A stretch of DNA of 41,656 nucleotides, from positions 1 to 41,656 of the forward strand of contig NZ_BDBX01000062.1 in the NCBI RefSeq assembly GCF_001613205.1, written 5' to 3'. Position numbers and translations under genes: made by a program. Every line of letters starts with the position of its first letter. Within the stretch, counting starts at the first letter, position 1. This DNA is from Nocardia sienata NBRC 100364 (GTDB taxonomy: Bacteria > Actinomycetota > Actinomycetes > Mycobacteriales > Mycobacteriaceae). Below the pieces are notes generated by a model. That model was not told where the DNA came from. It searched no databases and was given only the letters and a program-made list of their open reading frames with translations. Below, piece after piece: positions 30,837-38,318 of this stretch.

Positions 30837-31691
30837 ATGTGCGGACGGTACGCGACAACGACGGATCCCGGCCGGCTCGCGGTCGAGTTGGACGCCATCG
30901 ACGAGACCGGGACCTCCTGGGGTTCTGGAGCGCCGGGCGGTGGCGAACCTGCGACCGGGGAGGACGCTGATGCCCGCGGAGGCCGGGCGCCGGGGGTGAA
31001 CTACAACGTCGCGCCGACGACGCAGATCGTCACGGTCGTCGACCGGCATACCCACGAACGCCCCGACGACACACCGAGCCGCCGTATCCGGCGGATGCGC
31101 TGGGGGCTGATTCCGCACTGGAGCAAAGCCGCCGAACCGGGTATTCCGGTGAAGGGGAAACCGCTGTTCAACGCCCGGGCCGACAAGGCTGCCACGCTCC
31201 CGTCCTTCCGGGACGCGGTGAAATACCGGCGCTGCCTGGTGCCGATGGACGGCTGGTACGAATGGCTCGTCGAACCCGATCCGGCAGGACCGGGCAACGG
31301 TAAGAAAGCCAAGGTGGTCAAGCACCCGTACTTCATGTCCCGTCCGGACGGTGACCGGTTGTACATGGCGGGGTTGTGGTCGGTCTGGCGGGATCGCTCA
31401 CTCGAGGATCCGCAACCGCTGCTGTCGTGCACCATCCTCACCACCGACGCCGTCGGTGACCTCACCCGGATCCACGACCGGATGCCGCTGCCCATGCCCC
31501 GCGAGCACTGGGACGCCTGGCTCGATCCCGATCATCGCGCCCCCGCCGACCTGCTCGGCCCACCGAGCGAGGCCCTGGTGGCCGAAATCGTGGCCCGGCC
31601 GGTGTCGACCCTGGTGAACAGTGTGAAGAACAACGGTCCGCAACTACTGGCGCCCGCCCCCGAAACGGCGGAGCAGACCACCCTGTTGTGA
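30837..31691 (+). CDS. SRAP (SOS response-associated peptidase) family protein, YedK/HMCES-like
   Basis: Covalently traps abasic sites in single-stranded DNA through its N-terminal cysteine. The 284-residue protein starts MCGRY, giving the catalytic Cys2 after Met removal; it also has YNVAPT, RRMRWGLIPHW, FNARAD, the active-site CLVPMDGWYEW and the histidine in TRIHDRMPLPM. An insert rich in Gly, Ala and Asp near residues 28-52 lengthens the usual N-terminal region. No LexA box of the mycobacterial type was seen upstream. It is divergent from the aldehyde dehydrogenase and convergent with the secreted-protein gene. Confidence 0.93.
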   Translation: MCGRYATTTDPGRLAVELDAIDETGTSWGSGAPGGGEPATGEDADARGGRAPGVNYNVAPTTQIVTVVDRHTHERPDDTPSRRIRRMRWGLIPHWSKAAEPGIPVKGKPLFNARADKAATLPSFRDAVKYRRCLVPMDGWYEWLVEPDPAGPGNGKKAKVVKHPYFMSRPDGDRLYMAGLWSVWRDRSLEDPQPLLSCTILTTDAVGDLTRIHDRMPLPMPREHWDAWLDPDHRAPADLLGPPSEALVAEIVARPVSTLVNSVKNNGPQLLAPAPETAEQTTLL

Positions 31692-31696
31692 GGTCA

Positions 31697-31732
31697 CGTC
31701 TGCCCGAGACAGTGAACCGCCCCGGGCAGACG
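31697..31732. terminator. Bidirectional terminator between the SRAP and secreted-protein genes
   Basis: Perfect 10-bp stem CGTCTGCCCG (31697-31706) / CGGGCAGACG (31723-31732), 16-base loop, filling the gap between two convergent stop codons. Confidence 0.7.
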
Positions 31733-31737
31733 CCGGC

Positions 31738-32076
31738 TCAGCCGCCCAGGGGGCATTCGATCGCCGGAGTGGCGATGTGCAAGCCGCATTTCAAGATATC
31801 GCCGCTCAGATCGATGACCTCGGTCACCACTCCGCCGCCGGCTTCCTCGGCGCGCTCGCCGGCTTCCTCGGCGCGCTTTCCGAGTTCGTCCTCCGGGGTG
31901 CGGCTCTCCGGGGTGCGGCTGTCCGATTCGTTCTCGGAGGCGCCCTGGCCGTCGAACGGGAACTCACCCGGTGCCGCCAGGGCCACCGGTGCCGACAGCA
32001 CCGCCGGGCCGGCGGACAAGGCCACGGCCGCGGATACGGCGAAGAACACGGTGCGCACAGATTTGCGCGGGGACAT
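31738..32076 (-). CDS. Small secreted hypothetical protein
   Basis: A 112-residue protein with a clear Sec signal peptide (MSPRKSVRTVFFAVSAAVALSAGPAVLSAPVALA, cleavage likely after ALA). The mature part is very acidic and low in complexity: short repeats DSRTPESRTPED and KRAEEAGERAEEAG, encoded by two 15-bp tandem units (31892-31921) and two 21-bp tandem units (31837-31878). It ends with a two-cysteine segment, VIDLSGDILKCGLHIATPAIECPLGG, that may form a disulphide. I do not recognise the family. Two sets of short tandem repeats suggest length variation between strains. Confidence 0.65.
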   Translation of the reverse strand: MSPRKSVRTVFFAVSAAVALSAGPAVLSAPVALAAPGEFPFDGQGASENESDSRTPESRTPEDELGKRAEEAGERAEEAGGGVVTEVIDLSGDILKCGLHIATPAIECPLGG

Positions 32077-32202
32077 ATCGCATCACATCCTCGGGTCGGA
32101 CGATCGGTCGTACCAAGTAACGCATACGAACGGGTCTGACCTGGGGAATTCCCGCCCGGCACGCGGAGCGCGGGCCGAATCGGAGGTCCGCGCCGCCCGG
32201 CC

Positions 32203-32694
32203 TCAGGCGGTGACCGGCGCGGTGACCGCCGCGGTCAATCGCACCAGATCGGTGGGCGAGAGTTCGATTTCCAGACCCCGCCGCCCCGCACTGCACAGCA
32301 CCCGATCCCAGCCGAGCGCGGACTCGTCGACCACCGTGGGATGGCGTTTGCGCTGTCCCAGCGGGGAGATACCGCCCAGCACGTAACCGGTCCCCCGCTC
32401 GGCCCGGGTACGGTCTGCCAGCGCCGCCTTGGGTACCCCCAGCGCCGCCGCCGCGGCCTTCAGCGACAGGGTGCCGGGGACCGGCAGCACCGCGACCGCC
32501 AGCGCGCCGGTGGACAACTCCAGCACCAGAGTCTTGAAGATCTGCCCCGGTTCGACACCGAGGCGCGCGACCAGTACATCGACCGCTTCGCCACCGTAGG
32601 TACCGGCGCGGGGGTCGTGGTCGTAGCTGTGCACGGTGTGTGCGGTACCGGCGCTGACCAGTGCCCGGATCGCCGGAGTAGCGGCTGCTGCCAT
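32203..32694 (-). CDS. ybaK: Cys-tRNA(Pro)/Cys-tRNA deacylase, YbaK/EbsC family
   Basis: Trans-editing enzyme that hydrolyses mischarged Cys-tRNA(Pro). The 163-residue protein shows the YbaK pattern: N-terminal ATPAIRALVSAGTAHTVHSYDHDP, EPGQIFKTLVLEL, the conserved Lys-containing loop (LSLKAAAAALGVPKAALADRTRAERGTGYVLGGISPLGQRKRHPTVVDESAL) and RGLEIELSPTDLVRL. ATG at 32694 with AGGG upstream; longer forms of the frame lie over the sigH promoter region and are not credible. Divergent from sigH. Confidence 0.9.
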   Translation of the reverse strand: MAAAATPAIRALVSAGTAHTVHSYDHDPRAGTYGGEAVDVLVARLGVEPGQIFKTLVLELSTGALAVAVLPVPGTLSLKAAAAALGVPKAALADRTRAERGTGYVLGGISPLGQRKRHPTVVDESALGWDRVLCSAGRRGLEIELSPTDLVRLTAAVTAPVTA

Positions 32695-32753
32695 GGTCCG
32701 GACCCTACCCGGGCGACACCGTACCGGCCGTTGGGGTGACTTTCCCATGGTCG

Positions 32754-32780
32754 GGGAACACTTCGCGCGCACAGTGAGTT
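32754..32780 (+). promoter_or_regulatory. SigH-type autoregulatory promoter of sigH
   Basis: GGGAAC (32754-32759) and GTT (32778-32780) are separated by 18 bases, matching the SigH/SigR consensus GGGAAY-N17/18-GTT. Transcription would begin near 32787, about 65-70 bases upstream of the longer sigH start. SigH and SigR are known to transcribe their own genes under thiol-oxidative or heat stress; activity here is inference. Confidence 0.75.
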
Positions 32781-32857
32781 GTACGCGGCAGATACAGCGC
32801 ATCGGCGGAACAGACCGTTCCGCTGGTGCGGCCCCGCGCACGAGTGAAGGAGTGACG

Positions 32858-33664
32858 GTGCCCGTTCTCGTCGAACCACGCCCGGTCCACCATGATCCGG
32901 CTCCGGCGCGCACGCGGTTCTTCCCGCAGTTCACGCTCCCGGTAGATTTGGCAGGTAAGCCGATCGAAGGGACACGTGTGACGAGCGAGGACGACGTGGC
33001 GACCGACACCGGCGCCGACGCGCGGCCTGCCGGGCAGCCGGAGACCGACGCCGAACTGGCCCAGCGGTTCGAGCGGGACGCGCTACCCATGCTGGACCAG
33101 CTCTACGGCGCTGCCCTGCGGATGACGCGTAACCCCGCCGACGCCGAGGACCTGGTCCAGGAGACCTATGTCAAGGCCTACGCCGGTTTCAAGTCCTTCA
33201 AAGAAGGCACCAACCTGCGGGCCTGGCTCTACCGGATCCTCACCAACACCTACATCAACTCGTATCGGAAGAAACAGCGCCAGCCCGCGCAGTACCCCAC
33301 CGACGAGATCACCGACTGGCAGCTGGCCGCCACCGCCGAGCACAGCTCCACCGGCCTGCGCTCGGCCGAGGTCGAGGCCCTCGACGCCCTTCCCGACGAC
33401 GACATCAAAGCCGCCCTCGTGGAACTGCCCGAGGAGTTCCGGATGGCGGTGTACTACGCCGATGTCGAAGGGTTCCCGTACAAGGAAATCGCCGACATCA
33501 TGGGCACTCCGATCGGTACGGTGATGTCCCGGCTGCATCGCGGCCGCAAACAACTGAAGGGTCTGCTCGCCGATGTGGCGCGCGAACGCGGGTTCAACCG
33601 CGCCGCGTCCGGGTCCGGCGATACCGATACCGCCGCGGCGGTTCGCCAGGAGGTCAAGCAGTGA
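32858..33664 (+). CDS. sigH: ECF sigma factor SigH (thiol-oxidative/heat stress), two possible starts
   Basis: Group IV sigma factor, mycobacterial SigH / Streptomyces SigR ortholog, inducing thioredoxin and proteolysis genes. Region 2 is LPMLDQLYGAALRMTRNPADAEDLVQETYVKAYAGFKSFKEGTNLRAWLYRILTNTYIN; region 4 is EEFRMAVYYADVEGFPYKEIADIMGTPIGTVMSRLHRGRKQLKGLL. Two starts look usable: GTG at 32858, with AAGGAG 5 bases upstream (268 residues), and GTG at 32978, with GAAGGGA 5 bases upstream (228 residues). The longer form recalls Streptomyces SigR', an unstable extended isoform made from the self-activated promoter. The stop overlaps the anti-sigma gene (GTGA). Confidence 0.95.
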   Translation: MPVLVEPRPVHHDPAPARTRFFPQFTLPVDLAGKPIEGTRVTSEDDVATDTGADARPAGQPETDAELAQRFERDALPMLDQLYGAALRMTRNPADAEDLVQETYVKAYAGFKSFKEGTNLRAWLYRILTNTYINSYRKKQRQPAQYPTDEITDWQLAATAEHSSTGLRSAEVEALDALPDDDIKAALVELPEEFRMAVYYADVEGFPYKEIADIMGTPIGTVMSRLHRGRKQLKGLLADVARERGFNRAASGSGDTDTAAAVRQEVKQ

Positions 33665-33957
33665 GCACCGAGCACGACCCCGATATGGAGCTCGACTGCA
33701 CGGCGGTACTGGCCGACGTCTGGCTCATGCTCGACGGCGAATGCGACGATCGCACCCGCGAACGCCTCCAACACCATATGGACCACTGCGCGCCCTGCAT
33801 CGAGGCCTACGGCATCGAAGAGAAGATCAAGAGCATGCTGCACCGTAAATGCGGCGGCGACAGGGCACCCGATTCACTGCGCGAACGGCTCGCCGTGGAG
33901 ATCCGATCGGTGACCTTCCGGACCGGCGATCTCCCGGTCGACCCGAACCGGGCTTGA
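33661..33957 (+). CDS. rshA: Redox-sensing zinc anti-sigma factor RshA
   Basis: ZAS-family anti-sigma factor that holds SigH inactive and releases it when thiols are oxidised. The 98-residue protein contains the zinc motif H39xxxC43xxC46 (HMDHCAPC), preceded by Cys13 and Cys28, and the helical LMLDGECDDRTRERLQHH. The start overlaps the sigH stop by four bases, so the pair is translationally coupled. A C-terminal segment (AVEIRSVTFRTGDLPVD) is longer than the minimal ZAS domain. A large terminator palindrome follows after 21 bases. Confidence 0.95.
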   Translation: MSTEHDPDMELDCTAVLADVWLMLDGECDDRTRERLQHHMDHCAPCIEAYGIEEKIKSMLHRKCGGDRAPDSLRERLAVEIRSVTFRTGDLPVDPNRA

Positions 33958-33978
33958 TACCGGCCCACCCCCGAACAC

Positions 33979-34016
33979 CGAGCGGCCCGCACTTCTCGAG
34001 AAGTGCGGGCCGCTCG
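33979..34016. terminator. 38-bp perfect palindrome, terminator between rshA and bL37
   Basis: A full 19+19 palindrome centred on CTCGAG (arms begin CGAGCGGCCCG), giving about a 17-bp stem and a 4-base loop. It begins 21 bases after the rshA stop and lies 29 bases past the stop of the convergent bL37 gene, so it can act in both directions. Confidence 0.8.
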
Positions 34017-34045
34017 TGGTCTGTGCCCGGCCTCAGCCGGTCGGC

Positions 34046-34120
34046 TCAGGCGTTGGGACGCTTGCCGTGATTGGCGGCATTTCCCTTACGGCTGCGCTTC
34101 TTGCGGCCACGCTTACCCAT
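34046..34120 (-). CDS. 50S ribosomal protein bL37 (24 residues)
   Basis: A 24-residue, very basic protein, MGKRGRKKRSRKGNAAN followed by HGKRPNA, matching the actinobacterial ribosomal protein bL37 found in mycobacterial 50S cryo-EM structures (its M. smegmatis form is also 24 residues, ending NHGKRPN-). It is preceded by an excellent ribosome site, AGGAGG, about 9 bases before the ATG. In mycobacteria it also sits next to rshA, as far as I remember. The gene is too short for normal gene callers and often goes unannotated. Stop TGA at 34046-34048. Confidence 0.9.
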   Translation of the reverse strand: MGKRGRKKRSRKGNAANHGKRPNA

Positions 34121-34200
34121 CGGTAGCTCCCTCCTGGGGACATATCCCGCGACTGCGGGGAGTACATGTTGATCCCGGCCATTCTTCCATGTGTGGTTGG

Positions 34201-34220
34201 CTGTACCGACGGCGGTACAG
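34201..34220. promoter_or_regulatory. Palindrome between bL37 and the biotinyl-protein gene
   Basis: Perfect inverted repeat CTGTACCG-N4-CGGTACAG in the 146-bp divergent gap, 46 bases upstream of the ATG at 34267 and 80 bases upstream of the bL37 ATG. It may be an operator or part of a leader hairpin; the cognate protein is unknown. Confidence 0.45.
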
Positions 34221-34266
34221 CGGGCCCGGCCCCGATACCGGAACGAACCTAGTGAACGGGGTGTCC

Positions 34267-34482
34267 ATGGCGGAAGAAGTGCGGGCGGAGATGGTGTCCA
34301 CGGTGCTCACCGTCGAGGTCGAAGTCGGGGAGCAGGTCACCGTCGACCAGACCTTGGTCCTGCTCGAATCCATGAAGATGGAGATTCCGGTGATCACCGA
34401 GGTCGGCGGCGAAGTCGCCGCCATCGCGGTCACCCCGGGCCAGGTCCTCCAGCAAGGCGACCTCATCGCCGTCGTGCAGTAA
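34267..34482 (+). CDS. Biotin/lipoyl attachment domain protein, TB7.3-like
   Basis: A 71-residue stand-alone biotinyl domain, ortholog of the M. tuberculosis biotinylated protein TB7.3 (Rv3221c), also 71 residues. The biotin-accepting lysine lies in LLESMKMEIPV, with the usual GEQVTVDQ and TPGQVLQQGDLIAVV on either side. It may serve as a carrier for a biotin-dependent carboxylase, but no carboxylase gene is nearby. ATG at 34267; GTG at 34261 is a close alternative. It precedes pdtaS by 69 bp on the same strand, as in mycobacteria. Confidence 0.92.
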   Translation: MAEEVRAEMVSTVLTVEVEVGEQVTVDQTLVLLESMKMEIPVITEVGGEVAAIAVTPGQVLQQGDLIAVVQ

Positions 34483-34551
34483 TTTCGGCGCTGACCGGCG
34501 GGACCAAGGGGGCCTCGACCCCGCGCGCCGAAGGCGCGCCAAAATTACCGT

Positions 34552-36066
34552 ATGTCGACACTGAGTGATCTGCTGGCCGAGCACACCGATCTGCCCGGGG
34601 CGGGGGTGGATCATCTCCAGCGGGTGGTCGGTGACTGGCAATTGCTCGCCGACCTGTCGTTTTCGGATCTGCTGTTGTGGGTGGGGGCGGGGCCGGTCGA
34701 CGACGGCGCCGATATCGTCTGCGTCGCCCAGTGCCGGCCGACCACCGCGCCGACGGTGCACCTGGAGGACCTGGTCGGGACCACGGCCCGGTATGCCGAG
34801 CATTCACAGGTGTTCGAGGCACTTACCCGTGGCGAGATCGTGCGCACCGACACCGAGGGAGAGGCACAGGGGGTCTACCATCCGCATCCGGTGCAGGCGA
34901 TCCGGGAGGCGATCCCGGTGCGGTGCGGCGACGATGTGATCGCGGTGCTCAGCCGGGATACCGACCGGCAGCGATCGCGGGTGCGCAGTGGGCTCGAGAT
35001 CGCCTATGTCGCCTGCGCCGACGATCTGTGCCAGATGATCGCCGACGGGACGTTCCCGACCACCGAGGACCGCGCTGCCACCCATTCCAGTCCGCGTGCG
35101 GGCGACGGGTTCATCCGGCTCGATACCGAGGGAATCGTCACCTACGCCAGCCCGAACGCGCTGTCGGCGTATCACCGGATGGGGTTGCAGGCCGATCTGG
35201 CGGGCCAGGATCTCGCCGTCACCACGCGATCGTTGATCACCGATCCGTTCGACGCCCAGGAGGTGGTGGGGGATATCCAGGCCGCCCTGGCGGGTCGTAC
35301 CGGGCGCCGGATGGAGGTGGAGGCGCGGGGGGCCACCGTCCTGTTGCGCACCCTGGTGCTGCGCCCGCACGGGCAATTGGCGGGGGCGGCGGTGCTGGTC
35401 CGCGATGTCACCGAGGTCAAACGCCGGGACCGGGCGCTGCTCAGCAAGGACGCCACCATCCGCGAGATCCACCACCGGGTGAAGAACAACCTGCAGACGG
35501 TGGCGGCGTTGCTGCGGCTGCAGGCGCGTCGCACCGAGAACGAAGAGGCGCGGGTGGCGCTCACCGAATCGGTGCGCCGGGTCACCTCCATCGCGTCGGT
35601 GCACGAGATGCTGTCCATGTCCGTCGACGAGGAAGTCGATCTGGACGAGGTCGTCGATCGGCTGCTGCCGATCATGGCCGATGTCGCCACGGTGCACACG
35701 GCCCGGATCACGGTGCGCCGGGCCGGTTCTCTGGGGGTCTTCTCCGCCGAACGGGCGACTCCGCTGGTCATGGTGCTGACCGAATTGGTGCAGAACGCCA
35801 TCGAGCACGCCTTCGACGGCGGGCAGAACGGTACGGTGACCATCCGCGCAGAGCGTTCGGCACGCTGGCTGGACGTGATCATCAGCGATGACGGGCGGGG
35901 ACTGCCGGAAGGATTCAGCCTGCAGTCCTCCGACAGTCTCGGCCTGCAGATCGTGCGCACGCTGGTGACCGCGGAACTGGGCGGTACGATCGGCCTGCAC
36001 CCGGGGGCCGATATCGGCACCGACGCAGTGCTGCGCGTGCCGCTGGGGCGCCGCTCGGCACGGTGA
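34552..36066 (+). CDS. pdtaS: Sensor histidine kinase PdtaS
   Basis: Soluble histidine kinase that phosphorylates the ANTAR-domain antiterminator PdtaR (not in this window). Domains in 504 residues: GAF about 1-165, PAS about 180-290 (FIRLDTEGIVTYASPNALSAYHRMG), HisKA_2 with the HWE/HisKA_2 motif REIHHRVKNNLQTVAALLRLQ (His307/308), and HATPase_c (LTELVQNAIEHAF, SDDGRGLPEGF, SLGLQIVRTLV). No membrane segment. Length and order match the mycobacterial protein. Convergent with whiB1 and separated from it by a terminator. Confidence 0.95.
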   Translation: MSTLSDLLAEHTDLPGAGVDHLQRVVGDWQLLADLSFSDLLLWVGAGPVDDGADIVCVAQCRPTTAPTVHLEDLVGTTARYAEHSQVFEALTRGEIVRTDTEGEAQGVYHPHPVQAIREAIPVRCGDDVIAVLSRDTDRQRSRVRSGLEIAYVACADDLCQMIADGTFPTTEDRAATHSSPRAGDGFIRLDTEGIVTYASPNALSAYHRMGLQADLAGQDLAVTTRSLITDPFDAQEVVGDIQAALAGRTGRRMEVEARGATVLLRTLVLRPHGQLAGAAVLVRDVTEVKRRDRALLSKDATIREIHHRVKNNLQTVAALLRLQARRTENEEARVALTESVRRVTSIASVHEMLSMSVDEEVDLDEVVDRLLPIMADVATVHTARITVRRAGSLGVFSAERATPLVMVLTELVQNAIEHAFDGGQNGTVTIRAERSARWLDVIISDDGRGLPEGFSLQSSDSLGLQIVRTLVTAELGGTIGLHPGADIGTDAVLRVPLGRRSAR

Positions 36067-36199
36067 TACCTGACGGAAACTCGCCGGTTTCAATTATGCA
36101 TACCCTGGATCGCCTGTGGTCGAAAACACCACGAGGATTTCCGGGTCTGTATTCCGGTAAAGTCCGCCGCCCGGGCCGCCGGGCCCTGGAAAAGATTCA

Positions 36200-36227
36200 G
36201 CCCGGCACCAGAATGCTGGTGCCGGGC
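36200..36227. terminator. Bidirectional terminator between pdtaS and whiB1
   Basis: Perfect 12-bp stem GCCCGGCACCAG (36200-36211) / CTGGTGCCGGGC (36216-36227), 4-base loop, in the 211-bp gap between two convergent genes; no gene in the rest of the gap. Confidence 0.8.
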
Positions 36228-36277
36228 ACTCGCGACGCCCCGGACCGGGCTGGGTCCGGTAATCGCTTCCCTGCGCT

Positions 36278-36532
36278 CTAGACGGCCGTCCGAGTGCGGG
36301 TACGCGCATTGCGGCGCTTGAGCGCACGTCGCTCGTCTTCGCTCATTCCGCCCCATACGCCGGCGTCCTGCCCGGATCCCAGAGCCCAGGACAGGCATTC
36401 GGCGGTAACAGGGCAGCGAGCGCAGACCAGCTTGGCATCGGCAATCTGCGCGAGCGCAGGACCACTGTTGCCCACCGGGAAAAACAGCTCAGGGTCCTCG
36501 TCGCGACAGATGGCCTTATGGCGCCAGTCCAT
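36278..36532 (-). CDS. whiB1: Transcriptional regulator WhiB1
   Basis: Iron-sulfur Wbl protein; WhiB1 is essential in mycobacteria, its [4Fe-4S] cluster reacts with nitric oxide, and it binds the housekeeping sigma factor. The 84-residue sequence is nearly identical to M. tuberculosis WhiB1. Cluster ligands are Cys9, Cys37, Cys40 and Cys46; the Wbl signature GVWGGMSEDERR and the basic C-terminal DNA-binding tail (RRALKRRNARTRTRT) follow. A CRP-like site lies about 94 bases upstream of the ATG. Convergent with pdtaS. Confidence 0.97.
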   Translation of the reverse strand: MDWRHKAICRDEDPELFFPVGNSGPALAQIADAKLVCARCPVTAECLSWALGSGQDAGVWGGMSEDERRALKRRNARTRTRTAV

Positions 36533-36625
36533 TCCTTCTGCTCCTTAGTAGGGCGCCGCTACCGGGCGCCGATTCGGTTGGTGGGTCGTTCACTTGTGCG
36601 AACTGAATGTTTCCGCACGGTTGCT

Positions 36626-36641
36626 TGTGAATGCTTTCACG
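36626..36641 (-). promoter_or_regulatory. CRP-like site upstream of whiB1
   Basis: TGTGAATGCTTTCACG fits the CRP consensus TGTGA-N6-TCACA in 9 of 10 positions. In M. tuberculosis whiB1 is controlled by the cAMP receptor protein Rv3676 through such sites. A TTGACA (36653-36658, minus strand) lies just upstream of it, but no good -10 follows at standard spacing, so I leave the promoter open. Confidence 0.6.
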
Positions 36642-36785
36642 AACACCGTAGATGTCAATAGGTATCCGATGCACCGTGGGGAAGCTCACGCACTGAAGTC
36701 CCGCATCGGGGACCGCCGCAGTCCTTTGTACTCGCCTACGCCGGTTTCTGCAGCACAACGAGATGTATTTCCCGAATGCGTCAGT

Positions 36786-37733
36786 TCAAACCGGTCGCGG
36801 GGCGACCACGTCCAGGACGTTGGGTACAGCGGTGAAATCCACCACGTCACGTTCACCGATGAAGTCGCCGTCGATTTGCAGGCCGATGGGATCGGCGCTG
36901 GTGATGCGCACCGACGGGACGTCGTCGTCACGGAACAATTTCCGCGACTTCGGCTCGGAGTGCGGCGACAGCAGTTGTGTCGCCAGGCGCAGTGTAGGCA
37001 GTAACGCCATGGTTCGCACGGCGAACACACCGAGTCCCGTTTCGAACCGGGTACCCGGATTGGTACATACCGGAGTCGCGTTCAGATAAGTCCAGGGACT
37101 GGTATTGGTCACAAAGGCGTAATGAACCCCGGAAACAGGTTCGTGTCCGGGAACGTGCACCGTGACTTCGGGCCGGTCGCGTTTGACGCGAAAGAATTGA
37201 CGGACGGTCGTGCGTACATAGCGCGCCGGCGTCGCGGCATGCCCTTTGGCCCGGGCCGTATCGATCGCGGCACACACATCGGCGTCCAGACCGACGCCCG
37301 CGCTGAAACAGAACCACCGATCATCGGTGAGCCCCAACCCTATTCGGCGGTCGGCGTCACCGGCCTTGAGCAGATCGATCAACTGATTGGTGGCCGCCAC
37401 CGGGTCCGGCCGGATATCGAGTGAACGCGCGAACACATTGGCCGAACCACCGGGAATTATGCCGAGTCGCGGTCGCCACACCTGACCGTCGTCCACCTGC
37501 GGCAGCGGTACGAAACCGTTGATGGTCTCGTTGACCGTCCCGTCGCCGCCGTGCACCACGATCAGATCCATCTCATTGGTCGCCGCCCACTGCGCCAGCT
37601 CCGCGGCATGCCCGCGATGCTGGGTGTGCGCCACTGTCAGCTGGGTCCGGCTCTCGAGCGCGTGCGCGAGCAGATCTCGCGTGGCCGCGGTGGTAGAGGT
37701 CGCATTGGGGTTGACGATCAACAACGTCCGCAC
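36786..37733 (-). CDS. Diacylglycerol/lipid kinase family protein
   Basis: Cytoplasmic lipid kinase of the DagK/YegS class, 315 residues. The nucleotide-binding N-terminus has VNPNATSTTAA, HGGDGTVNETING (GGDGT at residues 62-66) and GIIPGGSANVFARSL; the C-terminal beta-sandwich holds GVGLDADVCAAI and IGLQIDGDF. It corresponds to M. tuberculosis Rv3218, also next to whiB1. Lipid substrate unknown. The 252-bp gap to whiB1 holds the whiB1 control region. Confidence 0.9.
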   Translation of the reverse strand: MRTLLIVNPNATSTTAATRDLLAHALESRTQLTVAHTQHRGHAAELAQWAATNEMDLIVVHGGDGTVNETINGFVPLPQVDDGQVWRPRLGIIPGGSANVFARSLDIRPDPVAATNQLIDLLKAGDADRRIGLGLTDDRWFCFSAGVGLDADVCAAIDTARAKGHAATPARYVRTTVRQFFRVKRDRPEVTVHVPGHEPVSGVHYAFVTNTSPWTYLNATPVCTNPGTRFETGLGVFAVRTMALLPTLRLATQLLSPHSEPKSRKLFRDDDVPSVRITSADPIGLQIDGDFIGERDVVDFTAVPNVLDVVAPRPV

Positions 37734-37885
37734 CTACGCACCTTAATGGAATGGGCTGTGCACATGGCGGCGCCTCCGGCGCCGCGGGGTCTGCCAGGGG
37801 AACGATAGGTGGCCTGAGGATGGGGTGGGTAGCGATCACGTGACGCTGTGGGTGGGATGGGAGTGTGTCCACCTAAGCTGGCCGG

Positions 37886-38305
37886 GTGGTCGAGCGAAAA
37901 GACGTCGGTGGTGTGCCCGGGACGGTCCGTGGGGCCGGGGGGTTGGTGACGCTGGAGGGCGCGGTCGCGGTGATCGTGGCCGTGGTGCTGATCGTGCGGG
38001 CGCTGCTGGGGCACCGGGAGGACGAGATCAGCGGCTACGGCACTGCCATGTGGTTCGGGATCCTGGGCGGCGCGGTGCTGGCCTCCGGGATCGGGCTGCT
38101 GTTCGGCCAGCGCTGGGGTCGAGCGATCGCGGTCATCACCCAGCTGCTGCTGCTGCCGGTGGTGTGGTCGCTGCTGTTCGGGTCGGGGCAGCCGTTGTAC
38201 GGGACCGTGCTGGGGGTGGTGGCGTTGGGAGCGCTGGGCCTGTTGTTCGCGCCGCCGACCTCACGCTGGGCGGCGCAGGAGTACGGCGTGACGGGCGAGG
38301 AGTGA
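37886..38305 (+). CDS. Four-helix membrane protein, Rv3217c-like
   Basis: A 139-residue integral membrane protein with four hydrophobic segments: about residues 20-41 (LVTLEGAVAVIVAVVLIVRALL), 55-73, 80-98 (AIAVITQLLLLPVVWSLLFG) and 104-122. The loops are short and the C-terminus ends TSRWAAQEYGVTGEE. It resembles a conserved actinobacterial family occupying the same place in mycobacteria (Rv3217c); function unknown. GTG at 37886 gives a short charged N-terminus; a start at 37825 would add unrelated residues. In the 152-bp gap before it an 8-bp hairpin (37767-37785) is visible. Confidence 0.75.
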   Translation: MVERKDVGGVPGTVRGAGGLVTLEGAVAVIVAVVLIVRALLGHREDEISGYGTAMWFGILGGAVLASGIGLLFGQRWGRAIAVITQLLLLPVVWSLLFGSGQPLYGTVLGVVALGALGLLFAPPTSRWAAQEYGVTGEE

Positions 38306-38318
38306 GCGGCGCCGCGAT

